A stretch of DNA of 64,000 nt from positions 325,150-389,149 of the forward strand of contig NZ_LN831197.1 in the NCBI RefSeq assembly GCF_001375535.1, given 5' to 3'. The stretch comes from Bacillus niameyensis. Its GTDB lineage: Bacteria; Bacillota; Bacilli; Bacillales; Bacillaceae_C. The notes beneath the pieces are model-generated. The model was given only the letters and a program-made list of their open reading frames with translations. It did no database searches and was not told where the DNA came from. The position numbers were made by a program, and so were the translations under genes. The first letter of the stretch is position 1; every line of letters starts with the position of its first letter. This document shows, in pieces, positions 1 to 9,927 of the stretch.

Positions 1-22
1 CAGAAAGAACATCTGCTTAATA

Positions 23-233
23 AGAAAAGCGAAAGCGCCCGTTTAGCGACGTAGAAACTTTAAGGGAAGGATGAATGGCTAAAGACGCGCCGTCCTGGCG
101 CAACGCCATTCTGACCAACGTCCTGTTGGCCTGAGATAAAGGAAACACGAAGAGTCCGGCAGGACGAATCGATGTTGACTTATCGTAGGAAGGAGCGTAG
201 AAGTTTCCTAGTCGCTGGGCGCTGTAGCTAGAC
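23..233 (-). repeat. Dispersed intergenic repeat, full copy (reverse)
   Basis: A roughly 210-base element that recurs, mostly in the opposite orientation, at 14644, 30361 and 54271, with shorter variants elsewhere. Read on the minus strand it begins near AGCGACTAG and ends near GTACGTCGC-type sequence, giving imperfect inverted ends. Inside are two hairpins, at 115-129 (stem CCAAC/GTTGG) and 87-101 (stem GCGCC/GGCGC). Both show loop AGGAC on the minus strand. Any reading frame across it is non-coding, because the same frames appear in every copy regardless of strand or context. Confidence 0.85.
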
Positions 234-235
234 AA

Positions 236-328
236 AGAAAAGCGAAAGCGCCCGTTCAGTGACGTAGAAACTTTAAGGTAAGGATGAATGGCTAAAGACG
301 CGCCGTCCTGGCGCAACGCCATTCTGAC
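236..328 (-). repeat. Dispersed intergenic repeat, truncated copy
   Basis: A second copy lies head-to-tail behind the first. It repeats the same right end (GCGCCC, GACGTAG, AACTTTAAG) and the GCGCC-AGGAC-GGCGC hairpin. The homology stops abruptly at about 328, before the CCAAC hairpin. The sequence that follows is unrelated, so the copy has lost about half its length. Confidence 0.8.
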
Positions 329-362
329 AGGAAATTTGTGAGTAGTCGCACGGCTTGCATAA

Positions 363-402
363 AAAGGCTAGGTTTTCCTTTTGGGGATCCTAGTCTTTTT
401 TT
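363..402 (+). terminator. Intrinsic terminator of an upstream gene
   Basis: The stem GGCTAGG pairs with CCTAGTC and is followed by seven T residues. It lies on the plus strand before lonB. By synteny with Bacillus the gene upstream of the window would be clpX, but that gene is not visible here. Confidence 0.6.
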
Positions 403-439
403 GTTTCAATAATAATATATAAGAGACACAAAAATGGTG

Positions 440-469
440 GTTTATTACCTTTCAGTGACGGAGATACTA
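440..469 (+). promoter_or_regulatory. Sigma-F-type promoter for lonB
   Basis: GTTTA at 440-444 and GGAGATACTA at 460-469 are separated by 15 bases. Both match the sigma-F consensus (GYWTA, N15, GGNRANANTR) at every constrained position. This is visible in the sequence. That lonB is a forespore sigma-F gene in B. subtilis is prior knowledge. The start codon lies 40 bases downstream, which leaves room for a normal leader. Confidence 0.75.
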
Positions 470-508
470 TGATTAGCGAACGAAGGTCTTCGGGAGGGGT
501 AATTAATT

Positions 509-2170
509 ATGAATTGGACAGTAATAGCATTAATGATTCAACTATTTTTTGGTATTGTCATTGGACTTTATTTTTTTAATCTATTAATGAATCAACGTTC
601 TCAGAAAGTAACCATTGACAAAGAATCAAAAAAAGAAATGGAACAGCTTCGGAAAATGAGAGGGATTCGCTTAACGGAGCCATTAGCTGAAAGGGTAAGA
701 CCTGCGAGCTTTTCCGACATTGTTGGTCAGGAAGATGGAATTAAAGCTTTAAAGGCGGCGCTTTGTGGTCCTAATCCACAGCATGTGATCATATATGGAC
801 CACCGGGAGTTGGAAAAACAGCTGCAGCAAGGTTAGTTCTTGAAGAAGCGAAAAGAAATCAACGCTCCCCATTCCAGTCTGATTCTGTTTTTGTGGAATT
901 AGATGCAACGACAGCAAGATTTGATGAAAGGGGAATTGCTGATCCGCTTATAGGATCTGTTCATGACCCTATTTATCAAGGTGCTGGTGCGATGGGGCAA
1001 GCTGGAATTCCTCAACCAAAACCAGGTGCTGTTTCTAATGCACACGGTGGTGTACTTTTCATTGATGAAATTGGGGAATTACACCCGATTCAAATGAATA
1101 AATTATTAAAAGTTTTAGAAGATCGTAAAGTATTTTTTGAGAGTGCTTATTATAGCTCGGAAAACTCACAAATTCCGGCTCATATTCACGATATTTTCAA
1201 ACGTGGTTTACCTGCGGATTTTCGAATGATTGGTGCAACAACAAGGACACCGAATGAGATTCCGCCTGCGATCCGTTCTCGCTGTCTAGAAGTATTTTTT
1301 AAGGAATTAGAGAAAGATGAAATTGAAATAGTGGGTAAAAAAGCAGTTGATAAAATCCAGTTTTCTATCAGTGATAACGGTCTATCGATTTTATCTTCCT
1401 ATGCAAGAAATGGCCGTGAAGCGGTTAATATGATTCAAACTGCCGCTGGTCTAGCTATTACAGAAAACAGAAGCTATGTTGAAGATAATGATATTGAATG
1501 GGTTATTAGGTCAAGCCAACTTGTTCCACGGCACGAAAAAATGATTCATGATAAATCAAAGCCAGGAGTTGTAAATGGATTAGCAGTAACTGGACCGAAT
1601 AGTGGGATGCTATTAGATATTGAAGTGATAGTTCTCCCAGCAGACAAGGGCTCAATCCAAATCACAGGTATCATTGAGGAAGAAAGCATTAATGGTCAAG
1701 GGAAATCGGTGAAAAGGAAAAGTATGGCGAAAGGGTCTGCGGAGAACGTCATTACAGTATTAAAAACAATGGGCGTTCCAGCCAGCCAATATGATATTCA
1801 TGTCAATTTTCCAGGTGGAATTCCAGCCGATGGTCCTTCAGCTGGAGTAGCAGTGGCCGTAGGGATTTATTCTGCTATTTATAAAATACCTATTTATCAT
1901 ACTGTAGCAATGACAGGAGAAATTGGTATTCATGGTGATGTTAAGCCTGTCGGAGGTGTATACACTAAAGTAAAAGCTGCAAGAAATGCAGGAGCAAAAA
2001 CGGTTCTTATACCTAGTGAGAACATGCAATCGAATTTAAAAGAGATTGAAGATATACAGGTCATTCCAATTAAGCGTTTAGAAGAGGCGCTAGAGGTAGC
2101 CCTCGTGAGAAGTCAGAGTCATGATATTATACTCCCTGGATTTCCAGAACAAAGTAAAAAAAGTGTTTAG
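509..2170 (+). CDS. lonB: ATP-dependent Lon-type protease LonB
   Basis: A 553-residue AAA+ serine protease. An N-terminal membrane segment at about residues 5-27 replaces the LAN substrate domain of LonA. The Walker A motif GPPGVGKT is at 97-104, a Walker B motif (VLFIDEIGEL) lies near 180-190, and the catalytic serine sits in PADGPSAG at about Ser444. Length matches B. subtilis LonB (about 552). The start ATG follows GGGAGGGG with good spacing. It is preceded by a sigma-F promoter, which fits a forespore-specific, membrane-associated protease. lonA follows after 211 bases, so the two are probably separate transcription units. Confidence 0.96.
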   Translation: MNWTVIALMIQLFFGIVIGLYFFNLLMNQRSQKVTIDKESKKEMEQLRKMRGIRLTEPLAERVRPASFSDIVGQEDGIKALKAALCGPNPQHVIIYGPPGVGKTAAARLVLEEAKRNQRSPFQSDSVFVELDATTARFDERGIADPLIGSVHDPIYQGAGAMGQAGIPQPKPGAVSNAHGGVLFIDEIGELHPIQMNKLLKVLEDRKVFFESAYYSSENSQIPAHIHDIFKRGLPADFRMIGATTRTPNEIPPAIRSRCLEVFFKELEKDEIEIVGKKAVDKIQFSISDNGLSILSSYARNGREAVNMIQTAAGLAITENRSYVEDNDIEWVIRSSQLVPRHEKMIHDKSKPGVVNGLAVTGPNSGMLLDIEVIVLPADKGSIQITGIIEEESINGQGKSVKRKSMAKGSAENVITVLKTMGVPASQYDIHVNFPGGIPADGPSAGVAVAVGIYSAIYKIPIYHTVAMTGEIGIHGDVKPVGGVYTKVKAARNAGAKTVLIPSENMQSNLKEIEDIQVIPIKRLEEALEVALVRSQSHDIILPGFPEQSKKSV

Positions 2171-2264
2171 ACTATTTTTTAAGATAAGTCCTGTTTCTCG
2201 ACAGCCTCTATTAAGTAAGATAAAATGAAAAAAGTTAATAATAAGCAACATGTTTTATTTAGTT

Positions 2265-2283
2265 AGCGCCCCAATAAGGCGCT
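2265..2283 (+). terminator. Hairpin after lonB, possibly repeat-derived
   Basis: AGCGCC, seven loop bases, then GGCGCT followed by TTCGCTTTTC. The T-tract is interrupted, so it is a weak terminator by sequence. The right arm and its flank (GGCGCTTTCGCTTTTCATTG) match the edge sequence of the dispersed repeats seen at 14820 and 30370, so this looks like a remnant copy. Confidence 0.5.
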
Positions 2284-2381
2284 TTCGCTTTTCATTGTCT
2301 AACTACGGTAATTAGAAGCAGTGGCCAAATTCGCTTTATGTAACTATGTCGTAGTTAACGTCAAATGGAGGTAGGAATTTT

Positions 2382-4706
2382 ATGAAGAAAAAAACAGAGC
2401 CATTGGTACCATTATTACCACTTAGGGGGATGCTCGTTTTCCCAACAATGGTGCTTCATTTAGATGTCGGTAGGGAGCGCTCCATACAAGCATTGGAACA
2501 GGCGATGATGAATGATCATTTAGTATTTCTAACAACACAAAAAGATGTTTCCGTTGAAATGCCTAGTGAAAATGATCTCTATGAAATGGGGACTTTAACT
2601 AAGGTTAATCAAATGCTGAAACTTCCTAATGGTACAATTCGAGTACTTGTTGAAGGAATAAGTCGAGCAAAGATGAAAAGCTTTGTTGACCAGGGGTTAT
2701 ATTTCGCCACAAGCCTTGAAATATTTGAAGACGATATCGAGCAAGACGTTGAAATTGAGGCGTTAATGCGCACGATGCTAGAATACTTTGAGCAGTATAT
2801 TAAGCTCTCAAAGAAAATATCTGCTGAGACTTTTGCTACAGTTGCCGATATTGAAGAGCCAGGCAGAATGGCTGATCTAATAGTGTCTCATTTGCCGATG
2901 AAAATACAAGATAAACAGGCCATTCTCGAATTGGTAGATGTTAAAGCACGCCTTGGCAAGGTCATTAAAATTATTCATAACGAAAGAGAAGTGCTTAATC
3001 TAGAGCGTAAAATTGGTCAAAGAGTTAAACAGTCAATGGATCGTACTCAAAAAGAATATTTCTTACGGGAACAAATGAAGGCTATTCAAAAGGAATTGGG
3101 CGACAGTGAAGGCAAGACAGGGGAAGTTTCTGACCTAGCGCAAAAAATTGAGGATGCGCAAATGCCAGATCATGTTAAAAAAGCTGCATTTAAGGAATTA
3201 AATCGTTATGAAAAAGTACCTTCTACATCTGCAGAAAGTTCGGTTATCCGAAGTTATATTGATTGGCTTATATCACTACCTTGGAAAAAGTCAACGAAAG
3301 ATGATTTGAACATTCATAAAGCAGAGAAAATATTAGAGCGGGATCATTATGCACTTGATAAAGTAAAAGAGCGCGTGCTTGAGTATTTAGCAGTTCAGCA
3401 GCTTACGAAATCATTACGGAGCCCGATCCTATGTCTTGTTGGACCACCAGGAGTTGGAAAGACCAGCCTTGCTAGGTCAATCGCAACATCAATGGGAAGA
3501 AATTTTGTTCGTATTTCTCTTGGGGGTGTAAGAGACGAGTCAGAAATCCGAGGACACCGCAGGACCTACGTAGGGGCAATGCCTGGGAGAATTATTCAAG
3601 GAATGAAAAAAGCAGGAACGATTAATCCTGTATTTTTACTTGATGAGATCGATAAGATGTCCAATGATTTCCGTGGGGACCCATCATCAGCAATGCTAGA
3701 AGTATTAGATCCTGCACAAAACAGTTCGTTTAGTGATCATTATATTGAAGAGACTTACGATCTTTCGAAGGTTATGTTTTTAGCGACGGCAAATGATTTA
3801 GCATCTATTCCAGGGCCATTACGGGATCGTATGGAGATTATAACGATTGCAGGCTATACGGAAATAGAAAAAATTCATATTGCGAAGGATCATTTACTAC
3901 CAAGGCAAATTATTGAACATGGCTTGACGAAAAGCCAATTACAAATGAGAGATGAAGCCATTAAGATGCTTGTTCGCTATTATACTCGTGAAGCGGGTGT
4001 GCGCGAGTTGGAAAGACAATTGGCGTCAATTTGTCGAAAGGCAGCAAAAATTATAGTTTCTGGTGAAAGAAAAAGGGTCGTTGTAACCGAAAGCTACTTA
4101 GAAGACCTAATTGGAAAGAAAAAGTATAGCTATGGACAGGCCGAATTAGAAGATCAAGTCGGAGTGGCAACCGGATTAGCTTATACAACGGTCGGCGGGG
4201 ATACTTTGCAAATAGAGGTTTCTTTATCACCTGGAAGTGGAAAACTCATTTTAACAGGTAAATTGGGAGATGTGATGAAGGAATCGGCTCAGGCTGCTTT
4301 TAGTTATGTCCGCTCGAAAGCAGAGGAACTTCAACTAGATAAAAACTTCCATGAATCATGTGACATTCATATTCATGTTCCTGAAGGAGCTGTACCGAAG
4401 GATGGCCCATCAGCAGGGATTACTATAGCAACGGCTCTAGTATCTGCATTAACAGGACGTGCCATCCGAAAAGAGGTCGGAATGACTGGAGAAATTACAT
4501 TACGAGGTCGAGTTTTAGCTATTGGGGGCTTAAAGGAAAAATCATTAAGTGCTCACCGCGCAGGACTAACGACAATTATTTTACCAAAAGAAAATGAAAA
4601 GGATATTGAAGATATCCCTGAAAGTGTTCGTCAAGATCTAACATTTGTACCGGTTTCCCATATGGACAAAGTTCTTGCAACTGCACTTGTGGAGGAATCA
4701 AAATGA
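2382..4706 (+). CDS. lonA: ATP-dependent protease LonA
   Basis: A 774-residue cytosolic Lon protease, the length of the B. subtilis protein. It has an N-terminal LAN substrate-recognition domain (about 8-200), a coiled-coil linker, an AAA+ domain with Walker A GPPGVGKT at about 354-361, and a C-terminal S16 protease domain with catalytic Ser677 in PKDGPSAG. The lysine partner lies about 43 residues later. It degrades unfolded and regulatory proteins. The start ATG follows GGAGGTAGG. The stop overlaps the engB start by four bases (ATGA), indicating translational coupling. Confidence 0.98.
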   Translation: MKKKTEPLVPLLPLRGMLVFPTMVLHLDVGRERSIQALEQAMMNDHLVFLTTQKDVSVEMPSENDLYEMGTLTKVNQMLKLPNGTIRVLVEGISRAKMKSFVDQGLYFATSLEIFEDDIEQDVEIEALMRTMLEYFEQYIKLSKKISAETFATVADIEEPGRMADLIVSHLPMKIQDKQAILELVDVKARLGKVIKIIHNEREVLNLERKIGQRVKQSMDRTQKEYFLREQMKAIQKELGDSEGKTGEVSDLAQKIEDAQMPDHVKKAAFKELNRYEKVPSTSAESSVIRSYIDWLISLPWKKSTKDDLNIHKAEKILERDHYALDKVKERVLEYLAVQQLTKSLRSPILCLVGPPGVGKTSLARSIATSMGRNFVRISLGGVRDESEIRGHRRTYVGAMPGRIIQGMKKAGTINPVFLLDEIDKMSNDFRGDPSSAMLEVLDPAQNSSFSDHYIEETYDLSKVMFLATANDLASIPGPLRDRMEIITIAGYTEIEKIHIAKDHLLPRQIIEHGLTKSQLQMRDEAIKMLVRYYTREAGVRELERQLASICRKAAKIIVSGERKRVVVTESYLEDLIGKKKYSYGQAELEDQVGVATGLAYTTVGGDTLQIEVSLSPGSGKLILTGKLGDVMKESAQAAFSYVRSKAEELQLDKNFHESCDIHIHVPEGAVPKDGPSAGITIATALVSALTGRAIRKEVGMTGEITLRGRVLAIGGLKEKSLSAHRAGLTTIILPKENEKDIEDIPESVRQDLTFVPVSHMDKVLATALVEESK

Positions 4707-5284
4707 AAGTAAATAATGCTGAACTAGTTATTAGTGCTGTAAAACCAGAGCAATACCCGAGTGAAAATCTCCCGGAGTTTGCATTAGCAGGAAGATCCAA
4801 TGTTGGAAAATCATCATTTATTAATAAAATGATTAATAGAAAAAGTTTAGCCAGAACTTCTTCTAAGCCGGGAAAAACTCAAACTTTAAACTTCTATAAA
4901 ATTGAGGAATCATTATATTTTGTTGATGTCCCAGGATATGGGTTTGCAAAAGTTTCCAAAAAGGAACGTGAAGCATGGGGGAATATGATCGAAACTTATT
5001 TTACGACTCGAAAAGAGCTCTGTGCTGTTCTGTTAATTGTCGATCTTCGCCACCCCCCAACTAAAGACGATGTCTTAATGTATGACTTTTTGAAAGCTTA
5101 TCAATTACGTTGCCTTGTCGTCGCCACAAAAGCTGATAAAATTCCTAAAGGAAAATGGGAAAGACATCGACAAATAGCGATTCAAACACTTGACTTAGAA
5201 CAAAATGATGATTTAATTGTCTTTTCATCGGAAACTGGTGAGGGAAAAGATAAAATGTGGAAAATATTAAGTAGTTGGATGTAA
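4703..5284 (+). CDS. engB: Ribosome biogenesis GTP-binding protein EngB (YsxC)
   Basis: A 193-residue TrmE-Era-EngA-like GTPase needed for 50S subunit assembly. The G1 motif GRSNVGKS is at 30-37, G3 is DVPGYG and G4 is TKADK. It overlaps the lonA stop by four bases, the usual Bacillus arrangement. A strong bidirectional hairpin follows the stop codon. The product is essential in B. subtilis (family knowledge). Confidence 0.97.
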   Translation: MKVNNAELVISAVKPEQYPSENLPEFALAGRSNVGKSSFINKMINRKSLARTSSKPGKTQTLNFYKIEESLYFVDVPGYGFAKVSKKEREAWGNMIETYFTTRKELCAVLLIVDLRHPPTKDDVLMYDFLKAYQLRCLVVATKADKIPKGKWERHRQIAIQTLDLEQNDDLIVFSSETGEGKDKMWKILSSWM

Positions 5285-5285
5285 A

Positions 5286-5318
5286 AAGAGGCTTCCGTAT
5301 TCTTCGGAAGCCTCTTCC
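5286..5318. terminator. Bidirectional intrinsic terminator
   Basis: AGAGGCTTCCG pairs with CGGAAGCCTCTT around a seven-base loop. It has A residues on the left and T-rich sequence on the right, between the convergent ends of engB and the minus-strand membrane gene, so it can serve both. Confidence 0.8.
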
Positions 5319-5330
5319 GTAATTAGACTC

Positions 5331-5816
5331 TTATTTTCTTTTTGCAATAAGTAGGTATACCCCCGCGACAATTAGCAAATAGGGCCATCCCTTTTCTATT
5401 ATGGAAAGGTTATTTATGTAATGGGCAGACCAACTTTGTATTTTATCTAAAAATAACAATAGGATGGATGACACTAGGAAAAGGATTCCTTGAAATAGAC
5501 CATTTCCGGTTTTGATATTTTTAAGTAATAGGCCGACAGCGATTAATAATAAAAAAATACCAATATAATTCGGCCACACTTCTAAACGATTAGCAACGTG
5601 GAAATGAAATCCTATTCCTGTTAAAATAACTCCTGGCAGTATCATTTCATATTCTTTGCCTAAATATCCATTTATTAAAAAGCCCAATCCAATAATGACT
5701 AGCAAGGTCGGCCATGTGTAAAAGTTGTCAAATGGGGAAAGCTGATATTGTTGTAAAAGAAAATAGCCACCAAATCCTAAAGCAACAGTTCCTGAAAAAT
5801 AAGATGTTTTATTCAA
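5331..5816 (-). CDS. Membrane protein with LiaI/LiaF-type transmembrane region
   Basis: About 161 residues with five to six hydrophobic segments and no soluble domain. Repeating patterns of the type YxWPxxLLxxGxxxL and LGxGF resemble the DUF5668 / LiaF N-terminal transmembrane family. The position between engB and hemA corresponds to a small unknown gene in B. subtilis (perhaps ysxD). I prefer the TTG at 5816, which has AGGTG nine bases upstream. An in-frame GTG at 5828 would overlap that site and add four residues. The function is unknown; a role in envelope stress sensing is only inference. Confidence 0.8.
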   Translation of the reverse strand: MNKTSYFSGTVALGFGGYFLLQQYQLSPFDNFYTWPTLLVIIGLGFLINGYLGKEYEMILPGVILTGIGFHFHVANRLEVWPNYIGIFLLLIAVGLLLKNIKTGNGLFQGILFLVSSILLLFLDKIQSWSAHYINNLSIIEKGWPYLLIVAGVYLLIAKRK

Positions 5817-5920
5817 GAGAGTATACACCTACCACGTTTTTAAAGTTCTACATATAAATCATCGGAATTTATTCTTATTTACTAAATATAGCACAGGTTT
5901 CAACATCTGTTCACATCTTA

Positions 5921-5951
5921 TTAGAATTCTTCTAATTTAGAGTGGTATAAT
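5921..5951 (+). promoter_or_regulatory. hemA promoter with PerR-like box
   Basis: An extended -10 (TGG then TATAAT, 5946-5951) lies 38 bases before the hemA start. Just upstream, the 15-base palindrome TTAGAATTCTTCTAA (5921-5935) matches the PerR box TTATAATNATTATAA at 11 of 14 defined positions, with arms TTAGAA/TTCTAA. It would cover the -35 region. In B. subtilis the hem operon is repressed by PerR, which makes the reading plausible. Confidence 0.65.
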
Positions 5952-5988
5952 GGATAAGAGCAATTAATTCTGGAGGTGCCCTTTTAAA

Positions 5989-7329
5989 ATGCACATCATA
6001 GTTGTCGGATTAAATTACAAGACGGCTCCAGTAGAGATTAGGGAACGCTTGGCCTTTGCAGAAGATACTTTACCCTCTGCAATGGTAACCTTAAATCATA
6101 AAAAGAGTATTCTTGAAAATGTTATTGTATCGACATGTAATCGAACAGAAGTTTATGCAGTTGTTGATCAAGTGCATACAGGTCGTTATTATATAAAGGA
6201 ATTTTTATCTGAATGGTTTCAAATGGATCCGTCGGAGTTTGCAAACCACTTGTATATTCACGAAAAAGAGGCTGCGACTCAACATCTTTTTCAAGTGACA
6301 TGTGGTTTGAATTCCATGGTTCTTGGAGAAACGCAAATTTTGGGACAAGTAAGAACTAGCTTTTTACTTGCACAAGAAAATGGTACAACAGGTACTGTTT
6401 TTAATTATTTGATGAAACAAGCTATAACATTGGCAAAACGAGCTCATTCAGAAACGGATATAGGTGCAAATGCGGTGTCTGTTAGTTATGCGGCAGTGGA
6501 ATTAGCTAAGAAAATATTTGGGCAGTTAAATGACAAGCGTATTCTCGTTATCGGTGCGGGAAAAATGGGTGAGCTTGCCATTAAAAATCTTTATGCAAAT
6601 GGAGCTAACAAAGTTACGGTTATTAATCGGACTCTGGAAAAAGCACAGTCTCTTGCAAATCAATTTCAAGGATCTGCTAAATCGCTAGCAGAGCTCCAAT
6701 GTGCCATAATGGATTCAGATATTGTGATTAGTTCAACAGGTTCACGTGGTTACGTGATTGAGAAAGATATGTTAAGCGATATGGGGAAAATGCGTAGGGG
6801 AAAACCGTTGTTTCTATTAGATATTGCTGTCCCAAGAGACCTTGATCCTGCTATAGCAAATTTAGACAATGCCTTTTTATATGATATTGATGATCTAGAA
6901 GGTATTGTTGAAGCTAACATGGCTGAGCGAAAGTTGGCTGCTGATCGGATTATGGAAATGATTGGTGAGGAACTCGTAACCTTTAGAGAGTGGCTTAATA
7001 CTCTTGGAGTTGTCCCAGTTATTACAGCTTTAAGAGAAAAAGCTCTTACGGTACAAGCGGAAACAATGAAAAGTATTGAACGAAAGTTACCGAATCTGTC
7101 TGATAGAGAGAAAAAGGTTTTAAATAAGCATACGAAGAGCATTATTAATCAACTATTAAAAGAACCCATTCTTCAAGTGAAAGATATGGCTAGTGAGCCG
7201 CATGCTGCAGAAAAGATCGCCCTTTTTAAAAAAATATTTGATTTGGAAGAAGGAGATTTTGAAAAAAGCGGATTTACAATAGCTGAAAAAGAAATGCCCA
7301 AACAATCCTCACCGCTTTTTCAATCTTAA
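5989..7329 (+). CDS. hemA: Glutamyl-tRNA reductase
   Basis: A 446-residue enzyme that reduces glutamyl-tRNA to glutamate-1-semialdehyde with NADPH, the first committed step of C5 heme synthesis. The nucleophilic Cys50 lies in STCNRTEVY. An NADPH-binding VIGAGKMGE motif follows near residue 190, and a C-terminal dimerization helix domain completes the protein. The ATG follows GGAGGTG. It is the first gene of hemAXCDBL. HemA is usually feedback-controlled through proteolysis and HemX (family knowledge). Confidence 0.98.
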   Translation: MHIIVVGLNYKTAPVEIRERLAFAEDTLPSAMVTLNHKKSILENVIVSTCNRTEVYAVVDQVHTGRYYIKEFLSEWFQMDPSEFANHLYIHEKEAATQHLFQVTCGLNSMVLGETQILGQVRTSFLLAQENGTTGTVFNYLMKQAITLAKRAHSETDIGANAVSVSYAAVELAKKIFGQLNDKRILVIGAGKMGELAIKNLYANGANKVTVINRTLEKAQSLANQFQGSAKSLAELQCAIMDSDIVISSTGSRGYVIEKDMLSDMGKMRRGKPLFLLDIAVPRDLDPAIANLDNAFLYDIDDLEGIVEANMAERKLAADRIMEMIGEELVTFREWLNTLGVVPVITALREKALTVQAETMKSIERKLPNLSDREKKVLNKHTKSIINQLLKEPILQVKDMASEPHAAEKIALFKKIFDLEEGDFEKSGFTIAEKEMPKQSSPLFQS

Positions 7330-7341
7330 GAGGATAAAAAT

Positions 7342-8169
7342 ATGTTGGATATGCTAATGGTGAGATTGCCGGAATTAATTATTGTCATTTATGCGATCTC
7401 GATCTTATGCTATTTTATTGATTTTATTGGTGAAAATCGGAAGGTTAATCGGCTTGCCTTCCGACTACTTTCAATTGTTTGGGTACTTCAAACAATTTTT
7501 TTGTTTTTCTATATGTATAAAACAGGAAGGTTTCCGATCTTAACGTTATTTGAGGGCTTATATTTTTATTCTTGGGTGTTAATCTCTCTATCCCTTGCGA
7601 TCCATAAGATTTTAAACGTTGATTTCACTATATTTTTTACCAATTTGATAGGTTTTACCATAATGGCTATTCATGCCTTTGCACCGGGACAAGTTCCTGC
7701 TATGGCCGATCAGTTAATTTCGGAATTACTATTTATTCATATTACGATGGCAATCCTATCGTATGGAGCATTTTCATTGTCATTTGTTTTTTCAAGTCTA
7801 TATTTATTACAATATAGACTATTAAAAGAAAAAAAATGGCAGAAAAATGTTTGGCGTTTAAGTGATTTAGCGAAACTTGAAAAGCTATCATTTATATTAA
7901 ACACTATTGGTGTCCCGATGTTATTGTTAAGTTTGATTCTTGGTCTACAATGGGCATTTATCAAACTCCCATTCTTTCACTGGAATGATCCCAAAATTAT
8001 TGGATCTTTTCTTTTGATTATTATTTATAGCTTAATTCTTTTTATGCGAATCAAAAAGGGATTATATGGAAAACAATTGGCTATCTGGAATTCAGCCGCA
8101 TTTTTAATATTATTAATTAATTTCTTTTTGACTAGCCGTTTATCTACTTTTCACATTTGGTTTGAATAA
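7342..8169 (+). CDS. hemX: HemX, CcsA-like membrane protein
   Basis: A 275-residue integral membrane protein with about eight hydrophobic helices, related to the CcsA/HemX cytochrome-c assembly family. It carries a family-typical WGAF-like region, here [17 protein letters not shown]. In B. subtilis HemX lowers the cellular HemA level. It begins 12 bases after hemA with AGAGGAT as ribosome site, so it is clearly part of the operon. Confidence 0.93.
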   Translation: MLDMLMVRLPELIIVIYAISILCYFIDFIGENRKVNRLAFRLLSIVWVLQTIFLFFYMYKTGRFPILTLFEGLYFYSWVLISLSLAIHKILNVDFTIFFTNLIGFTIMAIHAFAPGQVPAMADQLISELLFIHITMAILSYGAFSLSFVFSSLYLLQYRLLKEKKWQKNVWRLSDLAKLEKLSFILNTIGVPMLLLSLILGLQWAFIKLPFFHWNDPKIIGSFLLIIIYSLILFMRIKKGLYGKQLAIWNSAAFLILLINFFLTSRLSTFHIWFE

Positions 8170-8191
8170 AACTTTTTCAGGAGGCGTGAAA

Positions 8192-9124
8192 TTGAGGAAA
8201 ATTATCATTGGTTCAAGAAGAAGTAAGTTAGCATTAACACAAACAAATTGGGTGAAAGAACAACTTGAAAAACTAGGCACACCTTTTGAATTTGAAATTA
8301 AAGAAATTGTTACGAAAGGCGATCGTATTCTCGATGTAACACTATCTAAAGTAGGCGGAAAAGGGTTGTTTGTAAAAGAAATCGAACAGGCATTACTGGA
8401 CAAGGAAATAGATATGGCTGTTCATAGTATGAAAGATATGCCTGCAGAACTACCAGAAGGACTTATGATAGGAAGCATTCCAGAGAGAGAAGATTACCGG
8501 GATGTCTTAATTTCAAAAGATAATGTTCCATTAAAAGAGTTACCAGCGGGCGCTATTATTGGAACGAGTAGTCTAAGAAGAAGTGCACAAATTCTTGCAC
8601 AAAGACCTGATCTTGAAATAAAGTGGATACGCGGCAATATTGAAACGCGGTTAAACAAATTAAAAAATGAAGAGTACGATGCTATTATTTTAGCGGCAGC
8701 AGGTATAAAAAGGATGGGCTGGGAAGAATCCATTGTTACAGAGTATTTAGAGCCAGATGCCTGCTTGCCAGCGATTGGTCAAGGTGCGCTAGGGATCGAA
8801 TGTAGAACAGATGATTTGGAGTTACTAGAGCATTTAGCTAATTTGACATCAGAAAAATCAGCCCGAGCTGTTGAGGCGGAGAGGGTCTTTTTAAATAAAA
8901 TGGAAGGCAGTTGCCAAGTTCCGATTGCAGGATTAGCTAAAATTACGGATGGTAATCAAATTCAATTAACGGCACTTGTTGCTTCACCTGATGGAAAAAT
9001 AATCTACAAAGAGACAATAACTGGGGGCGAACCATCCGCAGTAGGTGAAGAGGCTTCTCAAAAATTAAGTGCAATGGGGGCCAAAGCGTTAATTGATCAA
9101 GTAAGGGAAGAATTGAATCAATGA
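8192..9124 (+). CDS. hemC: Porphobilinogen deaminase (hydroxymethylbilane synthase)
   Basis: About 310 residues. It polymerizes four porphobilinogens to hydroxymethylbilane. The dipyrromethane cofactor-bearing cysteine is Cys241 in EGSCQVP. The N-terminal signature [13 protein letters not shown] and the catalytic loop around KGDRI are present. I chose the TTG at 8192 because AGGAGG lies seven bases upstream and the protein then starts just before the conserved core; an earlier in-frame TTG at 8162 overlaps hemX. The stop overlaps hemD by four bases. Confidence 0.97.
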   Translation: MRKIIIGSRRSKLALTQTNWVKEQLEKLGTPFEFEIKEIVTKGDRILDVTLSKVGGKGLFVKEIEQALLDKEIDMAVHSMKDMPAELPEGLMIGSIPEREDYRDVLISKDNVPLKELPAGAIIGTSSLRRSAQILAQRPDLEIKWIRGNIETRLNKLKNEEYDAIILAAAGIKRMGWEESIVTEYLEPDACLPAIGQGALGIECRTDDLELLEHLANLTSEKSARAVEAERVFLNKMEGSCQVPIAGLAKITDGNQIQLTALVASPDGKIIYKETITGGEPSAVGEEASQKLSAMGAKALIDQVREELNQ

Positions 9125-9927
9125 ATCCGTTAAGGCCATTAGAGGGCCGTCATGTTTTAATAACTAGAGGAGGAGATCAGGGGAACAAATTCTGCCTTGA
9201 TGTCGCATCAAGAGGAGGCATTCCTCATATCGTTCCTTTAATTGATTTTCGTGCACATATTGATTCAAATGCTGATTATTTTATCCACAACATAAGCCAG
9301 TATGATTGGATTGTTTTTACGAGTAAAAATGGTGTTCACTATTTTTTTGAACAAATAAACAATCGAATTGATCGAAATGACTTATTAAATGTGCAATATG
9401 CTGTAGTGGGGGAAAAAACTAGGGAAGCTCTTAATGGATATCAAATTTCTTCTAAATTCATGCCCAATGTTTATACAGCAGAAGAATTTGCTAATGAGTT
9501 TTTTGAACATGACTTCTCTCCAAAGAAAGTGTTAATCCCAAAAGGAAATTTAGCGAGTACAACCGTCGCTGATAGCTTTCGTAAAAGAAGTATAATTGCT
9601 GATGAGTGGATTGTGTATGAGACTTTTTATCCGGAAAATGAGAGGAATCGGCTTGTCCAATTATTGAGGGAAGACATACTTGATGTAGTCGCTTTTACTA
9701 GTCCATCAACTTTTCATCACTTTATGCAAATTGTACACGAGTATCAACTATCTGAGCATTCACAGAAACTGATGTATGCGTCAATCGGTACAGTTACAAA
9801 AAGGGCTATTGAAAAGGAAAGCTACAATGTAAAAATTTGCCCGCGGAATTTTACTTTAGATGACCTTTTTCAAGAGATCTGTCATTATTTTCTAAAGCTG
9901 CAAAAGGAAAGGAAAGAAAAAATATGA
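9121..9927 (+). CDS. hemD: Uroporphyrinogen-III synthase
   Basis: A 268-residue protein of the poorly conserved HemD family. It has two alpha/beta lobes with recognizable [14 protein letters not shown] and [13 protein letters not shown] segments. It cyclizes hydroxymethylbilane with inversion of ring D. It overlaps hemC and hemB by four bases at each end, so it is translationally coupled on both sides. Confidence 0.95.
   Translation: MNPLRPLEGRHVLITRGGDQGNKFCLDVASRGGIPHIVPLIDFRAHIDSNADYFIHNISQYDWIVFTSKNGVHYFFEQINNRIDRNDLLNVQYAVVGEKTREALNGYQISSKFMPNVYTAEEFANEFFEHDFSPKKVLIPKGNLASTTVADSFRKRSIIADEWIVYETFYPENERNRLVQLLREDILDVVAFTSPSTFHHFMQIVHEYQLSEHSQKLMYASIGTVTKRAIEKESYNVKICPRNFTLDDLFQEICHYFLKLQKERKEKI

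Noticed and set aside
17-322. Open reading frame of about 100 codons on the minus strand at the window start
   Set aside because: It lies wholly within the dispersed repeats and contains the same peptide twice because the repeat is duplicated. Similar frames appear in the other copies.
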